The notes beneath the pieces are model-generated. The model saw nothing but the letters and a program-made list of their open reading frames with translations. It was not told the origin of the DNA and searched no databases. The position numbers and the translations under genes were made by a program. DNA of 64,000 nt from Achromobacter sp. RTa (GTDB taxonomy: Bacteria; Pseudomonadota; Gammaproteobacteria; Burkholderiales; Burkholderiaceae_B): positions 1 through 64,000 of the forward strand of contig NZ_JPYO01000041.1 in NCBI RefSeq assembly GCF_000757485.1, written 5' to 3'. Of the stretch, positions 8,231 through 17,529 are shown in pieces. Positions within the stretch are counted from its first letter, which is position 1. Every line of letters starts with the position of its first letter.

Positions 8231-8521
8231 CTACGCGCGCTTGAGTTCGATTTCGACGAACACGAATTCCGTATCGCCGGGGTTGATGACATTGTGCTCC
8301 ACTCCGACGGGGCGGTAGTAGGCCACCCCGGTGGTGAGCTGGCTGGTGACCTCGCCATTGGGCGTTTCCAGCAGCAGCGGGCCGGTGGTCTGCGGTACGA
8401 CGACGTAGTTCATGCCATGGCGATGCCACCCCGTTTCCCCGCCGGGCGGGAAGCGCCATTCGGTGACGGTGACCTGCTCGTTGTCGATCTGCACGGTCGG
8501 TATGGCTGCGGGTCGTTGCAT
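8231..8521 (-). CDS. Cupin-domain protein (BauB-like)
   Basis: This 96-residue protein is a single small beta-barrel cupin. Motif 1 is visible as FPPGGETGWHRHGMNYVVVP with the metal-binding HxH, and motif 2 as YYRPVGVEHNVINPG. It resembles the BauB-type cupins found next to beta-alanine and other amine/acid catabolic genes; no reaction can be assigned. AGGAG lies eight bases before ATG 8521. It sits between the ABC ATPase and the dehydratase in one operon, which argues for a role in handling the same substrate. Confidence 0.8.
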   Translation of the reverse strand: MQRPAAIPTVQIDNEQVTVTEWRFPPGGETGWHRHGMNYVVVPQTTGPLLLETPNGEVTSQLTTGVAYYRPVGVEHNVINPGDTEFVFVEIELKRA

Positions 8522-8567
8522 GGATGGTTCTCCTGGGGGATGAAAGTTGAAAGAACGCAAAGCCGGT

Positions 8568-10199
8568 TCAGGCCGCCTGCGCCTGGGAGGGGTCCCAGTG
8601 CTGGCCAGGCACGGCGGCGATCAGCTGCCGGGTATAGGCATGCTGCGGGTTGTCGAATATCTGGGCGGGCGAGCCGTACTCGACCACCTTGCCGCGGTGC
8701 ATGACCAGGACGGCATTGCAGATCTGGGCGGCCACGCGCAAGTCATGGGTAATGAATACCAGCGCAATCTTCAGCCGTTGCTGCAGATCGTGCAACAGTT
8801 GCAGCACCTGCGCCTGTACGGAAACGTCCAGCGCCGATACCGATTCGTCGGCCACCAGCACCTTGGGTTCCAGCGCGAGCGCGCGGGCGATGCCGATGCG
8901 CTGGCGCTGTCCGCCCGAGAACTGGTTGGGATAGCGGTCGAAGGCGGACGGATCCAATCCCACGAGCGATAGCAACTCGCGTGCCCGGGCTTCGGCCTGG
9001 GCGCGAGGCACGCCATTGGCGACGGGGCCGTCGCTGACGATGCGGCCTACGGTATGGCGCGGGTTGAGCGAGGCGTAGGGGTCCTGGAAGATCATCTGGA
9101 TATCGTGGCGCAGCGGCCGGAAGCGCGCTTCCGGCATGGACGCGATGTCCTGGCCGTTGAAGACGAGCTGTCCGCCGTCGATGCCCACCAGCTTGAGCAG
9201 GCATTTGCCGATCGTGGATTTGCCGGAGCCGGATTCGCCGACGATGCCCAGCGTTTCGCCGCGCCGCACGCTGAAGCTGACGTCGTCCACCGCGTGCACT
9301 TCGCGTTTGCCGCGCAGCCAGCCCCGGCCGACCACATAGGTCTTCTTCAGATTCCTGACGTCCAGCACGGGCTGGTCGCCTGCGGCCAGCGCGCGCTCGT
9401 CGCCGCGGCGGTGCGGCACGGCGGCGATCAGCCGCTGCGTATAGGGATGGCGGGGCCGGTTCAGCACTTCGTCCGCCGGCCCCTGTTCCACCAGAATGCC
9501 TTTTTCCATGACCGCCACCCGGTGGGCGATCTCGGCCACAACCCCGAAGTCATGGGTGACGAACATCACGCCCATGCCTTTTTCCTTCTGGATGCGGGCG
9601 ATCAGCGCCAGGATCTGCGCCTGGGTCGTGACGTCCAGCGCCGTCGTCGGCTCGTCGGCGATCAGCAGCGCGGGTTCCAGCGCCAGGGCCATGGCGATCA
9701 TGACGCGCTGGCGCTGCCCGCCGGACAGGCGGAAGGGATAGACGTGGTAGAGGGTGGCCGGATCGGGCAGGCCCACGAAGGCCAGCATTTCCAGTGCGCG
9801 CGCCATGCGCTGGGCGCCGGGGTAGGCATTGTGCACGCGCATGACTTCGCTGATCTGCTCGCCCACCGTCATCAGCGGGTTCAGCGCAGAGAGAGGCTCC
9901 TGGAAGATCATCGCCATGTCTTTGCCGCGCATGGCCTGCAGGGCCGCCTCGTCCTGCCGCAGCAGATCCTGGCCGCGGAACAGGATGCGGCCTTGCTGCG
10001 GCGTGAGGTAGTCGGGCAGCAGGCCCATGATGGCGTTGGCGCTCATGGACTTGCCCGAGCCCGATTCGCCGACGATGCACAGGATCTCGCCGGACTGGAT
10101 GTCATAGGAGACGTCCTGCACGGCATAGGCGCGGTCTCCGCCTCGGGGCAGGGCGATGCTGAGGTTCTGGACGGACAGCAAAGGCGTGGGTTCGGTCAT
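8568..10199 (-). CDS. Peptide-type ABC importer, fused double ATPase (DppD-DppF type)
   Basis: This 543-residue protein has two nucleotide-binding domains in one chain. Each has Walker A GESGSGKS (near residues 41 and 315), an ABC signature ([24 protein letters not shown]), a Walker B ([26 protein letters not shown]) and a switch histidine (THDFG, THDLR). Each half ends with the C-terminal oligopeptide-transporter extension ([26 protein letters not shown]). It powers the permeases at 10248 and 11084. The second Walker B reads DES rather than DEP. This GsiA-like fusion is common in betaproteobacteria. Confidence 0.95.
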   Translation of the reverse strand: MTEPTPLLSVQNLSIALPRGGDRAYAVQDVSYDIQSGEILCIVGESGSGKSMSANAIMGLLPDYLTPQQGRILFRGQDLLRQDEAALQAMRGKDMAMIFQEPLSALNPLMTVGEQISEVMRVHNAYPGAQRMARALEMLAFVGLPDPATLYHVYPFRLSGGQRQRVMIAMALALEPALLIADEPTTALDVTTQAQILALIARIQKEKGMGVMFVTHDFGVVAEIAHRVAVMEKGILVEQGPADEVLNRPRHPYTQRLIAAVPHRRGDERALAAGDQPVLDVRNLKKTYVVGRGWLRGKREVHAVDDVSFSVRRGETLGIVGESGSGKSTIGKCLLKLVGIDGGQLVFNGQDIASMPEARFRPLRHDIQMIFQDPYASLNPRHTVGRIVSDGPVANGVPRAQAEARARELLSLVGLDPSAFDRYPNQFSGGQRQRIGIARALALEPKVLVADESVSALDVSVQAQVLQLLHDLQQRLKIALVFITHDLRVAAQICNAVLVMHRGKVVEYGSPAQIFDNPQHAYTRQLIAAVPGQHWDPSQAQAA

Positions 10200-10247
10200 C
10201 TCGTCATCCTAAGGCCTGTTCGCAGGAAAGTAGGCAGGGCGCAGGCC

Positions 10248-11087
10248 CTAGTCGCCGCGCTTGCGCAGCTGCGGGTTGAGCGCATCGTTCAGGCCCTCGC
10301 CGATCAGGTTGATGGCCAGCACGGTCAGCAGGATGGCCACGCCCGGCCAGACGCTCATCCACCACGCCTCGCGGATCATGGTGCGCGCGGCGCCGATCAT
10401 GAAGCCCCAGCTCATCAGGTTGCGGTCGCCCAGGCCCAGGAAGGATAGCGCCGATTCGGTCAGGATCGCGGTCGCCACCATGAACGAGGCGGATACGATG
10501 ATGGGCGACATGGCGTTGGGCAGTATCTGGGTGCCGACGATGCGGGCCGGCGTCTGTCCGATCACGATGGCCGCCTGCACGAACTCGCGCTGCTTGAGCG
10601 TCATGAATTCCGACCGCACCAGGCGCGCGGCCGGCGGCCACGACACGATCGCGATTGCGCCCATGATCGAATAGATCGACGGGCTCAGGATGGCCACCAG
10701 CACGACGGCCATGGCCAGCTGCGGGATGGTCTGGAAGAACTCGGTGAAGCGCATCAGCGCGTCGTCCACGCGGCCGCCGCAGTAGCCTGCGACTGCGCCC
10801 ACCAGGATGCCGAACACCAGGGCCACGGCGGTCGAGAGCAATCCCACCATCAGCGATACGCGGGCGCCCCAGACCAGGCCCGCAGTGATGTCGCGGCCCA
10901 GCATGTCGGTGCCGAAGGGATAGTCGGCGTTGGTGAACGGCGGGATCAGCGGGTCGGCCACCATCATCCACGGCGACTCTTCGTATAGCAGCGGCGCGGC
11001 CAGGGCGACGATGACCACGATCAAGATGATGATCAGGCCGGCCACCGCGCCATAGTTGCGCATGTAGCGTTGGGCGAATGCCTTCAT
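10248..11087 (-). CDS. ABC importer permease, DppC type
   Basis: This 279-residue inner-membrane permease has an N-terminal span (AVAGLIIILIVVIVALAAPLL), the DppC marker PFGTDMLGRDI before the transmembrane domain, and the EAA-loop region (EFVQAAIVIGQTPARIVGTQILPNAMSPI is the long stretch; key residues are EFVQAA and G-x9-LPN). AAGGAG lies seven bases before ATG 11087, which overlaps the stop of the DppB gene, so translation is coupled. It pairs with the 11084 permease. Confidence 0.95.
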   Translation of the reverse strand: MKAFAQRYMRNYGAVAGLIIILIVVIVALAAPLLYEESPWMMVADPLIPPFTNADYPFGTDMLGRDITAGLVWGARVSLMVGLLSTAVALVFGILVGAVAGYCGGRVDDALMRFTEFFQTIPQLAMAVVLVAILSPSIYSIMGAIAIVSWPPAARLVRSEFMTLKQREFVQAAIVIGQTPARIVGTQILPNAMSPIIVSASFMVATAILTESALSFLGLGDRNLMSWGFMIGAARTMIREAWWMSVWPGVAILLTVLAINLIGEGLNDALNPQLRKRGD

Positions 11088-12091
11088 GCGGCGGCTCCTT
11101 GCTGTGCGCCCGCGGCGATGCGCGGGTCGATGAGGCGGTACAGCACGTCGGTCAGCAGGTTGAACACCACCACCATGATGGACGTGACCAGAAAGATGCC
11201 CAATAGCAGCTGGTAGTCGCGCTGCAGCAGCGCGTCGAACATCAGCCGGCCAATGCCCGGCCAGGCGAAGACGGTCTCGGTCAGCACGGCCCCGCCCGCC
11301 ATCTGGCCCAGCTGGATGCCGGCGAACGTGATGACCGGCAGCAGGGCGTTGCGCAGCACGTGGGCGCGGATGACGCGGCCCGGGCTCACACCCTTGGCGC
11401 GGGCAGTCTTGACGAAGTCCATGCCTATCACTTCCAGCATGGAAGCGCGGGTCAGGCGCACGTAGACGGCCATGAAGAAGCAGCCCAGCGTTACCGTCGG
11501 CAGGATGAGGTGCTGCGCGATGTCGCCGGCGCGGGCCCATCCGGAGAGCCCGGCACCCACGGTTTCCATACCGAAGGCCGGCAGCCAGCCCAGCACCACC
11601 GAGAACAGCAGAATCCCCATCAGCGACAGCCAGAAGAGCGGCGTGGCATAGAGCAGCAGGGCGCCCGTCATGACCGAACTGTCGATCCAGCGGCGCTTGT
11701 TGCGGTAGCGGGCCTTGGCGGCCACGACGCCCAGGAAGACGCCCAGGAGGATGGAGAACACAAAGGCGCAGGACATCAGCAGGAACGTGGCCGGCAGGCG
11801 TTCCACGATAAGGTCCAGCACCGGCACGTGGTTGCGGTACGAGAATCCCAGGTCCAGCTGGACTACGCCCTTCAGGTACAGCAGCAGCTGGGTCATGATG
11901 GGTTTGTCCAGCCCGAAGGCCACTCGCAATTGTTCGACGTAGGCCGCGTCGCCGGCTCCCGCCTGGCCCGCCAGCACGGCGGCGGGATCGCCGGGCGCCA
12001 GGCGGATCAGGAAGAAATTGATGATCACCACGCCCAGCACGACCACCAGGGCCTTGCCGATGCGGGACACGAGGAAAGACAGGAATTTCAT
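11084..12091 (-). CDS. ABC importer permease, DppB type
   Basis: This 335-residue permease begins with the typical DppB membrane anchor (GKALVVVLGVVIINFFLIRLAPGDP) and contains PVLDLIVERLPATFLL, the EAA region with DFVKTARAKGVSP, RAHVLRNALLPV, and the C-terminal VLTETVFAWPGIGRL motif of the family. With DppC it forms the solute channel through the inner membrane. It follows the receptor gene by 97 bases and overlaps dppC by four bases. Confidence 0.95.
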   Translation of the reverse strand: MKFLSFLVSRIGKALVVVLGVVIINFFLIRLAPGDPAAVLAGQAGAGDAAYVEQLRVAFGLDKPIMTQLLLYLKGVVQLDLGFSYRNHVPVLDLIVERLPATFLLMSCAFVFSILLGVFLGVVAAKARYRNKRRWIDSSVMTGALLLYATPLFWLSLMGILLFSVVLGWLPAFGMETVGAGLSGWARAGDIAQHLILPTVTLGCFFMAVYVRLTRASMLEVIGMDFVKTARAKGVSPGRVIRAHVLRNALLPVITFAGIQLGQMAGGAVLTETVFAWPGIGRLMFDALLQRDYQLLLGIFLVTSIMVVVFNLLTDVLYRLIDPRIAAGAQQGAAA

Positions 12092-12188
12092 GCTTGGGGC
12101 TCCTCCGAGAACGGGCGGGGCGCGCGTCCGTCGAGCGGCCGCGGGGTGCGCCGCCGCGGACGGCTGCCGCGGCGGCGCACTGCTGCGT

Positions 12189-13763
12189 TTACTTCTCGAT
12201 GTACACGTCGTCGAAGCTCTCGTTCAGCCCGATCGCGGTCTTGACGAGGTTCTTCACGTTGGAGCGATACAGCGTGGGGAATTCCATGTCCACCAGGAAG
12301 CCGTTGGCGATATCGTTGACGAGCGTGGTCTGCAGCTTGGTGTAGATCTCCTGGCGCTTGGCGGGATCCACTTCCGAGGCGGCTGCCTCCCAGAGCTTGT
12401 CGGTCTCGGGATTGCTGTAGCCCTGCACGTTGGCGAATGGCGAACCCTTCACGATGTTCGACGTGACGTAGAGCCGCTGCACGCCCAGCGCGGGGTCGCC
12501 GTACTGGTACGTGTAGGTGGTCGTCATGTCGAAGTCCCAGTTGCCGGTGCGGCTGGCCCAGCCTCCGGCGTCGGTGGATTCCACGTTCACCTTGAAGCCA
12601 AGCTGCTCAAGGGCCTGCTTGGTGTACTCGCCCAACCGGTCCCAGGTGGATCCGTAGGGGAAGCTCAACTGGCGGATCGTGTAGTCCTCGGGCTTGATGC
12701 CGGATTCCTTGATCAGCGCGCGCGCCTTCTTCATGTCGAAGGGCAGCGGCGGCATGTTCTTGTCGTAGAACATCTCGGTGGGAACGAACGGGCTGGTGGA
12801 TACCTTGCCCAGGCCGAAGAAGATGTTGTTGACCACCATGTTGCGGTTGATCGCGGCCATGACGGCCTGGCGCACCTTGAGATTGTCGAAGGGCGGCTTG
12901 CGCATGTTGAAGATCAGGTACGCCTGGGGCGAGAACATCTCCCAGCCCGCCGTGGTGTATTCCACCTTGGGCAGGGCGCGCAGCCGCTTGATGTCGACGT
13001 TGTCCACATCGCCGCCGCGCAGCACGTCCACGCTGCCGCGCTCGAACGCCACGGCGCGCGAGGCCGCGTCGGGAATGACATTGAAGACCAGTTCGTCCAG
13101 GTAGGGCTTGCCCGGCTTCCAGTAGTCGGGGTTGCGCGTCAGCTTGATGTATTCGCCGCGCTTCCATTCCTTGAACATGAAGGGGCCGGTGCCCACCGGC
13201 TTCTGGTTGGCCGGGTTGGTCATGTAGTCGGTGCCGGCGTAGAGATGCTTGGGCATGATGGGCGCGAAGCCCGGTTCGAACATCAGCATGAAGGCGGGGA
13301 AGGGCGACTTCAACTTTACGACGACCGTCTTTGCGTCCGGCGCCTGTACCGAGTCCACGAACTTGTTCAGGATCACGCGCGCGCGGGCGTGGGTCTTGGG
13401 CAGCATGTCCGCCAGCGAGAACACCACGTCTTCGGACGTAAAGGGCTTGCCATCGTGCCACTTGACGTTGTCTTGCAGGTGGAACGTGTAGGACAGGCCG
13501 TCCGGCGAGGCCTCCCAGGATTTGGCGAGGCCGGGCTGGGGCTTCAGTTCGGGGGAATAGGTCAGCAGGCTTTCATAGATCTTGCCCGCCACGAACTGTG
13601 TCGGCCCCTGCTGGTTGATGGCGGTGACGATCACGGGCGGCTCGGGCTGGACGATCATGTTCAGGGTGCCGCCCTTGGTCTGGGCCAGGGCCTGCGTGGC
13701 GGGCAGCGCGGCCGCAAGGACCAGGGCGCCGAGCTTCAAGGAGAACCATTTTTGCGATTTCAC
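12189..13763 (-). CDS. Periplasmic solute-binding protein of the Dpp/Opp importer
   Basis: This 524-residue receptor (SBP_bac_5 family) has a signal peptide ending in ALPATQALAQ. The family markers follow: PVIVTAINQQGPTQ, LAKSWEASPDGLSYTFHLQDNVKWHDGKPFT in outline, NQKPVGTGPFMFKEW, and RNPDYWKPGKPYLDELV. The family binds peptides but also many other solutes (nickel, glutathione, sugar oligomers). The start is a GTG at 13763 with GGAGG six bases upstream; the ATG at 13832 has no ribosome site. As first gene after the regulator it sets the substrate of the operon, which is unknown. Confidence 0.9.
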   Translation of the reverse strand: MKSQKWFSLKLGALVLAAALPATQALAQTKGGTLNMIVQPEPPVIVTAINQQGPTQFVAGKIYESLLTYSPELKPQPGLAKSWEASPDGLSYTFHLQDNVKWHDGKPFTSEDVVFSLADMLPKTHARARVILNKFVDSVQAPDAKTVVVKLKSPFPAFMLMFEPGFAPIMPKHLYAGTDYMTNPANQKPVGTGPFMFKEWKRGEYIKLTRNPDYWKPGKPYLDELVFNVIPDAASRAVAFERGSVDVLRGGDVDNVDIKRLRALPKVEYTTAGWEMFSPQAYLIFNMRKPPFDNLKVRQAVMAAINRNMVVNNIFFGLGKVSTSPFVPTEMFYDKNMPPLPFDMKKARALIKESGIKPEDYTIRQLSFPYGSTWDRLGEYTKQALEQLGFKVNVESTDAGGWASRTGNWDFDMTTTYTYQYGDPALGVQRLYVTSNIVKGSPFANVQGYSNPETDKLWEAAASEVDPAKRQEIYTKLQTTLVNDIANGFLVDMEFPTLYRSNVKNLVKTAIGLNESFDDVYIEK

Positions 13764-14008
13764 TGCGAGCCTCCGGGCTGGAAAGGGTGTGACAGGTGTC
13801 TGCCGGCGCAAGACGGATGCCTTGCCCGGCAAGCAAACTGCATGCCACCTGCGTTTTCAGGGGTACTACGGGTGGAGCCGCTAAAACAATGCTTCGTCTG
13901 GGTGCTCTTCAACGCGCCATGCACCATTGCGGCGAAACCGGCGGTGCGCGGGAGGCGCAATCAAGAATTCGCTGTGGCATGGCGGTGACCTCATGGGATG
14001 AATGGGCG

Positions 14009-14737
14009 CTACCGGTGGCTGTTGTCGTCGCCGAAGTCTTCACGCAGGCGCGCCAGGATGCCGAGCAGGTGCGCATGCATGGCGTGGCGCGCGCGGATCG
14101 GATCGCGCGCCTGGATGGCGACCAGGATGCGTTGGTGCTCGGCATGGGCCGCCGCCCAGACCTTGGTGTTGACGAAGTAATCCTGCATGCGGCTGTACAC
14201 CGAGCTCGCCTGCGTCAGCTCCCACAACCGGGCGACCGCCGCCGCCACGGCCGCATTGCCGCAGCCCGCGGCGATGGCATTGTGGAACTCACGGTCGTGC
14301 CGGCCGGGGGAGTCCGTCAGCGACATGCCTTCATGGGCGTCGCGGATGGCCGCGATCTGCGCCGGAGAGGCCTGCTGCGCGGCCATGCCCGCGCACTCGG
14401 GTTCAATCAGCATGCGGGCTTCCAGCAGGTCGAACGGGCCGATGTCGTCGTGTTCCTGCTCGACGTCTCCCGAGGCGCCGGAGGCCGCGGGGAACCCTGC
14501 GCCTTCCCGGGTGACGAAAACGCCCGTGCCGACGCGCACTTCCACATAGCCTTCGATTTCCAGCGCGATCAGCGCTTCGCGGATGGACGCGCGGCTGACC
14601 TGGAGCTGCTCGGCCAGTTCCCTTTCGGACGGCAGCCTGCCGCCGCGGGGGAATTCGCCCGCCCGGATCCGGCCGGCGATCTGATCGGCGATCACGCGAT
14701 ACAGGCGGGTGATGGCTACGGCTTGGAAGGTGCTCAT
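14009..14737 (-). CDS. FadR-family (GntR) transcriptional regulator
   Basis: This 242-residue regulator has an N-terminal winged helix-turn-helix (RAGEFPRGGRLPSERELAEQ, VSRASIREALIALE) and a C-terminal FCD effector domain with the metal/ligand residues in DREFHNAIA and HQRILVAIQARD. FCD regulators bind small organic acids. It is the first gene of a run of same-strand genes to 6403 and so probably controls the importer-cupin-dehydratase operon. Two identical 11-bp candidate operators lie upstream of its start, which suggests autoregulation. Confidence 0.9.
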   Translation of the reverse strand: MSTFQAVAITRLYRVIADQIAGRIRAGEFPRGGRLPSERELAEQLQVSRASIREALIALEIEGYVEVRVGTGVFVTREGAGFPAASGASGDVEQEHDDIGPFDLLEARMLIEPECAGMAAQQASPAQIAAIRDAHEGMSLTDSPGRHDREFHNAIAAGCGNAAVAAAVARLWELTQASSVYSRMQDYFVNTKVWAAAHAEHQRILVAIQARDPIRARHAMHAHLLGILARLREDFGDDNSHR

Positions 14738-14765
14738 CTGTCGGGGTAGCGAGAACGCATGCCAG

Positions 14766-14776
14766 TGGTCAGGCCA
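14766..14776 (-). promoter_or_regulatory. Candidate FCD-regulator operator, proximal copy
   Basis: TGGTCAGGCCA is an imperfect palindrome resembling TGGTCnGACCA-type FadR-family operators. On the minus strand it lies just downstream of a possible -10 (TATATT, complement of 14779-14784) and 28 bases before the regulator start, where binding would repress. Confidence 0.5.
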
Positions 14777-14865
14777 CCAATATAGGCACGCCCTTATTGA
14801 ATAAAAAGGGAAATTTCGCGTTTCAAGGGAAAACGATCACAGGGATTCCACCTCTTTCGTGGAGG

Positions 14866-14876
14866 TGGTCAGGCCA
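14866..14876 (-). promoter_or_regulatory. Candidate FCD-regulator operator, distal copy
   Basis: This is an exact second copy of TGGTCAGGCCA, exactly 100 bases from the first. It overlaps the right arm of a hairpin (CCACCTC 14848-14854 with GAGGTGG 14862-14868). Confidence 0.45.
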
Positions 14877-14957
14877 GCTAGGGCCGTGTGATTCCAGGGG
14901 GAGGAACGGAAAGGGGAAAGGGCGCGCGGCCTGGCTGGCCCCGCGCCCGGCAGTTGC

Positions 14958-15224
14958 CTACTGCGCTTCGCCGTCGGGTTCGGGCGTCTGGGTGAAGGCG
15001 CGGACCAGGCGCGCGATGCCGTCCAGTTCGTCGTGAGCGCCCGCCACCCATTCGGGCGTTTCGAAGGGGCTGTCCGACGGCGTGTCGTCCAGGCTGGCCT
15101 TCAGGTCATTGAGGAGCTCCAGCGCCATGCCTGTGGCTTGCGGGCTGCTGCGGGTGGACAGGGCGATGGCGATCGCCAAGGCCTGGCGCATGGCCAGCAG
15201 GCGGCCATCCAGTTCGGTGCCCAT
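14958..15224 (-). CDS. Small hypothetical protein
   Basis: This 88-residue, mostly helical acidic protein (MGTELDGRLLAMRQALAIAI at the start, then a Ser/Thr-rich LSTRSSPQATGM, ending ETPEWVAGAHDELDGIARLV) has no signal peptide or obvious family. The start at 15224 has AAGGA seven bases upstream; the longer frame upstream has none. It is transcribed divergently from hemN. Confidence 0.6.
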   Translation of the reverse strand: MGTELDGRLLAMRQALAIAIALSTRSSPQATGMALELLNDLKASLDDTPSDSPFETPEWVAGAHDELDGIARLVRAFTQTPEPDGEAQ

Positions 15225-15275
15225 TGTGGTTTCCTTGTCGTGTGGCTTGAATGAACGCATTTTACGGGCCTGGGT

Positions 15276-15317
15276 TTGCGCAAGATCAAGTAGGGGCGGC
15301 CGGCACAGGCGAATAAT
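15276..15317 (+). promoter_or_regulatory. FNR/ANR-like box and -10 element of hemN
   Basis: TTGCGCAAGATCAA (15276-15289) has the TTG-N8-CAA spacing of FNR-type sites, with a perfect right half ATCAA. AATAAT at 15312-15317 fits a -10 element. A box centred at 15282.5 placed at the usual -41.5 gives a transcript start near 15324, next to the hemN ATG at 15325. Confidence 0.55.
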
Positions 15318-15324
15318 CCAAGGT

Positions 15325-16755
15325 ATGCAAGCCGCTCTACGTCCTCTACCGTCAGACCCCGAAGCGCCCACGGTCGCCAAGCCCCTTTTTCCGCCCCAGC
15401 TGCTGGCGAGGCTGGACAAGAACGGGCCCCGCTATACCTCCTATCCCACCGCGGACCGCTACCATGCCGGTTTCGGCGAGCTGGACTACCGGCTGGCGCT
15501 GAGGCAGCGACGGGCCATGAGCCCCGATGAGCCGCTATCGCTCTACGTGCACATACCTTTCTGCGAATCGGTCTGCTACTACTGCGCCTGTAACAAGGTG
15601 GTGACCCGCCAGCACGGCCGGGCCGCCCGCTACCTGGATGCGCTCGCCGCCGAGATCCGCCTGCACGCCCAGGAGCTGGGCGAGGGCGTGCCGGTGTCCC
15701 AGCTGCATTTCGGCGGCGGCACGCCTACGTTCCTGTCCGACGCCGAGCTGGACCGGCTGATGGCGGACCTGCGCCGCGCATTCCGTTTCCAGCCCGACGC
15801 GGAATTGTCCATCGAGGTGGATCCGCGCACGGCGACGCCCGAACGGCTGGCCCACCTGCGCAAACTGGGCTTTAACCGCCTGAGTTTCGGCGTCCAGGAT
15901 TTCGATGCCAGGGTGCAGGCCGCGGTGCACCGCGTGCAGTCGTTCGAGGACGTGCAGGCACTGGTGCGCAGCGCCAGGGAACTGGACTACGCCTCGGTGA
16001 ACGTGGACCTGATCTATGGCCTGCCCTTGCAGACCACGGAATCCTTTACCCGCACCATCGAACAGGTGATCGAGCTGCGGCCGGACCGCATTGCGCTGTA
16101 CGCCTATGCCCACCTGCCTACGCGTTTCAAGCCGCAGCGCCGCATCAATGAAGCCGATCTGCCGGAGCGCGCCACGCGGGTCGGCCTGCTGAGCGCGGCG
16201 ATCGACGGTTTCCTGAAGCAGGGATACACCTACATCGGTATGGACCATTTCGCCCTGGACTCCGATTCTTTGGCGATCGCCAAGCAGCGGGGCGAGCTGC
16301 ATCGCAACTTCCAGGGCTACAGCACCCAGCCCGACCGCGATCTGGTCGCGCTAGGCGTGTCGGCCATCGGGCGCATCGGCGATACCTACAGCCAGAACGC
16401 CAAGGTGCTGGACGAGTACTACTCCGCCATCGAGGCAGGGCGGTTCGCCGTCGAAAGAGGGTTGGCGCTGAGCGGGGACGACCTGGTGCGGCGCGAGGTC
16501 ATCATGGACGTCATGTGCCAGGGCCGGGTGGATTTCGAGCGGATCGAGGCGCGCCACAAACTGCGGTTCGGCGAATACTTCGGCGCGGAACTGTTGCAGA
16601 TGGCCGGCCTGGCCGAGCTGGGCCTGGTGGACATGCGGCCGGGAGAGCTGCGGGTGACCGACCTGGGCTGGTACTTCGTACGCGCCGTGGCTATGGTGTT
16701 CGACCGCTATCTGCAATCTGCGGCCACCGGCGCCAGCTACTCCCGCATCATCTAG
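15325..16755 (+). CDS. hemN: Oxygen-independent coproporphyrinogen III oxidase
   Basis: HemN is a radical-SAM enzyme that decarboxylates coproporphyrinogen III during anaerobic heme synthesis. The 476-residue product has the conserved GPRYTSYPTADRYH start, the Fe-S cluster motif HIPFCESVCYYCAC (Cys80, Cys84, Cys87, plus the HemN-specific Cys89), the SAM-binding QLHFGGGTPTFLS, and the C-terminal HemN domain (YIGMDHFALDSDSLA, FQGYSTQPDRDLVALGVSAIG). The ATG at 15325 has no usable ribosome site; with the FNR-like box upstream the message may be leaderless. Confidence 0.96.
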   Translation: MQAALRPLPSDPEAPTVAKPLFPPQLLARLDKNGPRYTSYPTADRYHAGFGELDYRLALRQRRAMSPDEPLSLYVHIPFCESVCYYCACNKVVTRQHGRAARYLDALAAEIRLHAQELGEGVPVSQLHFGGGTPTFLSDAELDRLMADLRRAFRFQPDAELSIEVDPRTATPERLAHLRKLGFNRLSFGVQDFDARVQAAVHRVQSFEDVQALVRSARELDYASVNVDLIYGLPLQTTESFTRTIEQVIELRPDRIALYAYAHLPTRFKPQRRINEADLPERATRVGLLSAAIDGFLKQGYTYIGMDHFALDSDSLAIAKQRGELHRNFQGYSTQPDRDLVALGVSAIGRIGDTYSQNAKVLDEYYSAIEAGRFAVERGLALSGDDLVRREVIMDVMCQGRVDFERIEARHKLRFGEYFGAELLQMAGLAELGLVDMRPGELRVTDLGWYFVRAVAMVFDRYLQSAATGASYSRII

Positions 16756-16785
16756 GGCAGCGCCCCGGAGGGGCGCGGCACGCCA

Positions 16786-17529
16786 TCATGCATGCACGAA
16801 TTTTTCGCGCAGGTACAGTGCGAGCGACAGATCGTCGGACAGCTGCAGCTTGCGCATGGCGCAGCGCTTGTGCGTGCTGATCGTTTTCTTGCTGCGCACG
16901 AGCCGCGCCGCGATCTGGGTGACGGAAAGACCCTGGCTTATGTGGCGCAATACTTCCACCTCCGAGGCGGTGAGCGCGTCGTGCGGCGCGGTGGGCTCCT
17001 GGGCATGGATCCGGCCGTCGCGCACCGACAGGAACTTGTGCCTGCCGCTCAATACCCCGCGGATCATTTCCGGCAGCAGGCCCATGCCCCATTGCTTGGC
17101 CAGGTAGCCGTTCGCGCCGGCGCGATAGGCGGCGTACTGGGTTTCCTGGCGGTTGCCGGCAGAGAACGTGATGATCGCCATGTTGGGATAATAGCGGCGC
17201 AGCCGCCGCAGGTAGCTCACCCCGTCCCAGGGTTCCAGGGGCAGGTAGAAATCGACCAGCGCGACGTCGCAGGGCGAATGGGACAGTTTTTCCAGCAGGC
17301 CCCGCGAGGAGGTTTCCCGGTGCAGGACCCGGAAACCGGGCCGGCTTTCGAGATAGGCGCCGACGCCCACCGCGATCACGGGATGGTCGTCGAGGATGGC
17401 TACCTTGACGATGGGCGGCAGGCGCGACAGAAGCAGGTGCTGGCGCGTGCCAAGAGGGCTGCCCGCATCGTTGCGTGCGGAATAGGAAGAAGGAAGCGCT
17501 TTGGAGTAGGGCGCTGAGACATGTTTCAT
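16786..17529 (-). CDS. LuxR/RcsB-type response regulator, orphan
   Basis: This 247-residue protein has a receiver domain with the acidic pair Asp47-Asp48, phospho-acceptor Asp93 (ALVDFYLP) and Lys145 (YLAKQWG), then a LuxR-type helix-turn-helix (LTASEVEVLRHISQGLSVTQ, KKTISTHKRCAMRKL). The DNA-binding part resembles RcsB/FimZ. GGAAG five bases before ATG 17529 favours this start over a GTG at 17541. About 40 extra residues precede the receiver domain. No sensor kinase gene is next to it. It is divergent from rfbD. Confidence 0.9.
   Translation of the reverse strand: MKHVSAPYSKALPSSYSARNDAGSPLGTRQHLLLSRLPPIVKVAILDDHPVIAVGVGAYLESRPGFRVLHRETSSRGLLEKLSHSPCDVALVDFYLPLEPWDGVSYLRRLRRYYPNMAIITFSAGNRQETQYAAYRAGANGYLAKQWGMGLLPEMIRGVLSGRHKFLSVRDGRIHAQEPTAPHDALTASEVEVLRHISQGLSVTQIAARLVRSKKTISTHKRCAMRKLQLSDDLSLALYLREKFVHA

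Noticed and set aside
12018-13988. 656-residue plus-strand frame opposite the ABC receptor
   Set aside because: It is an antisense frame of high-GC coding DNA; the minus-strand receptor has a signal peptide, family motifs and a ribosome site.
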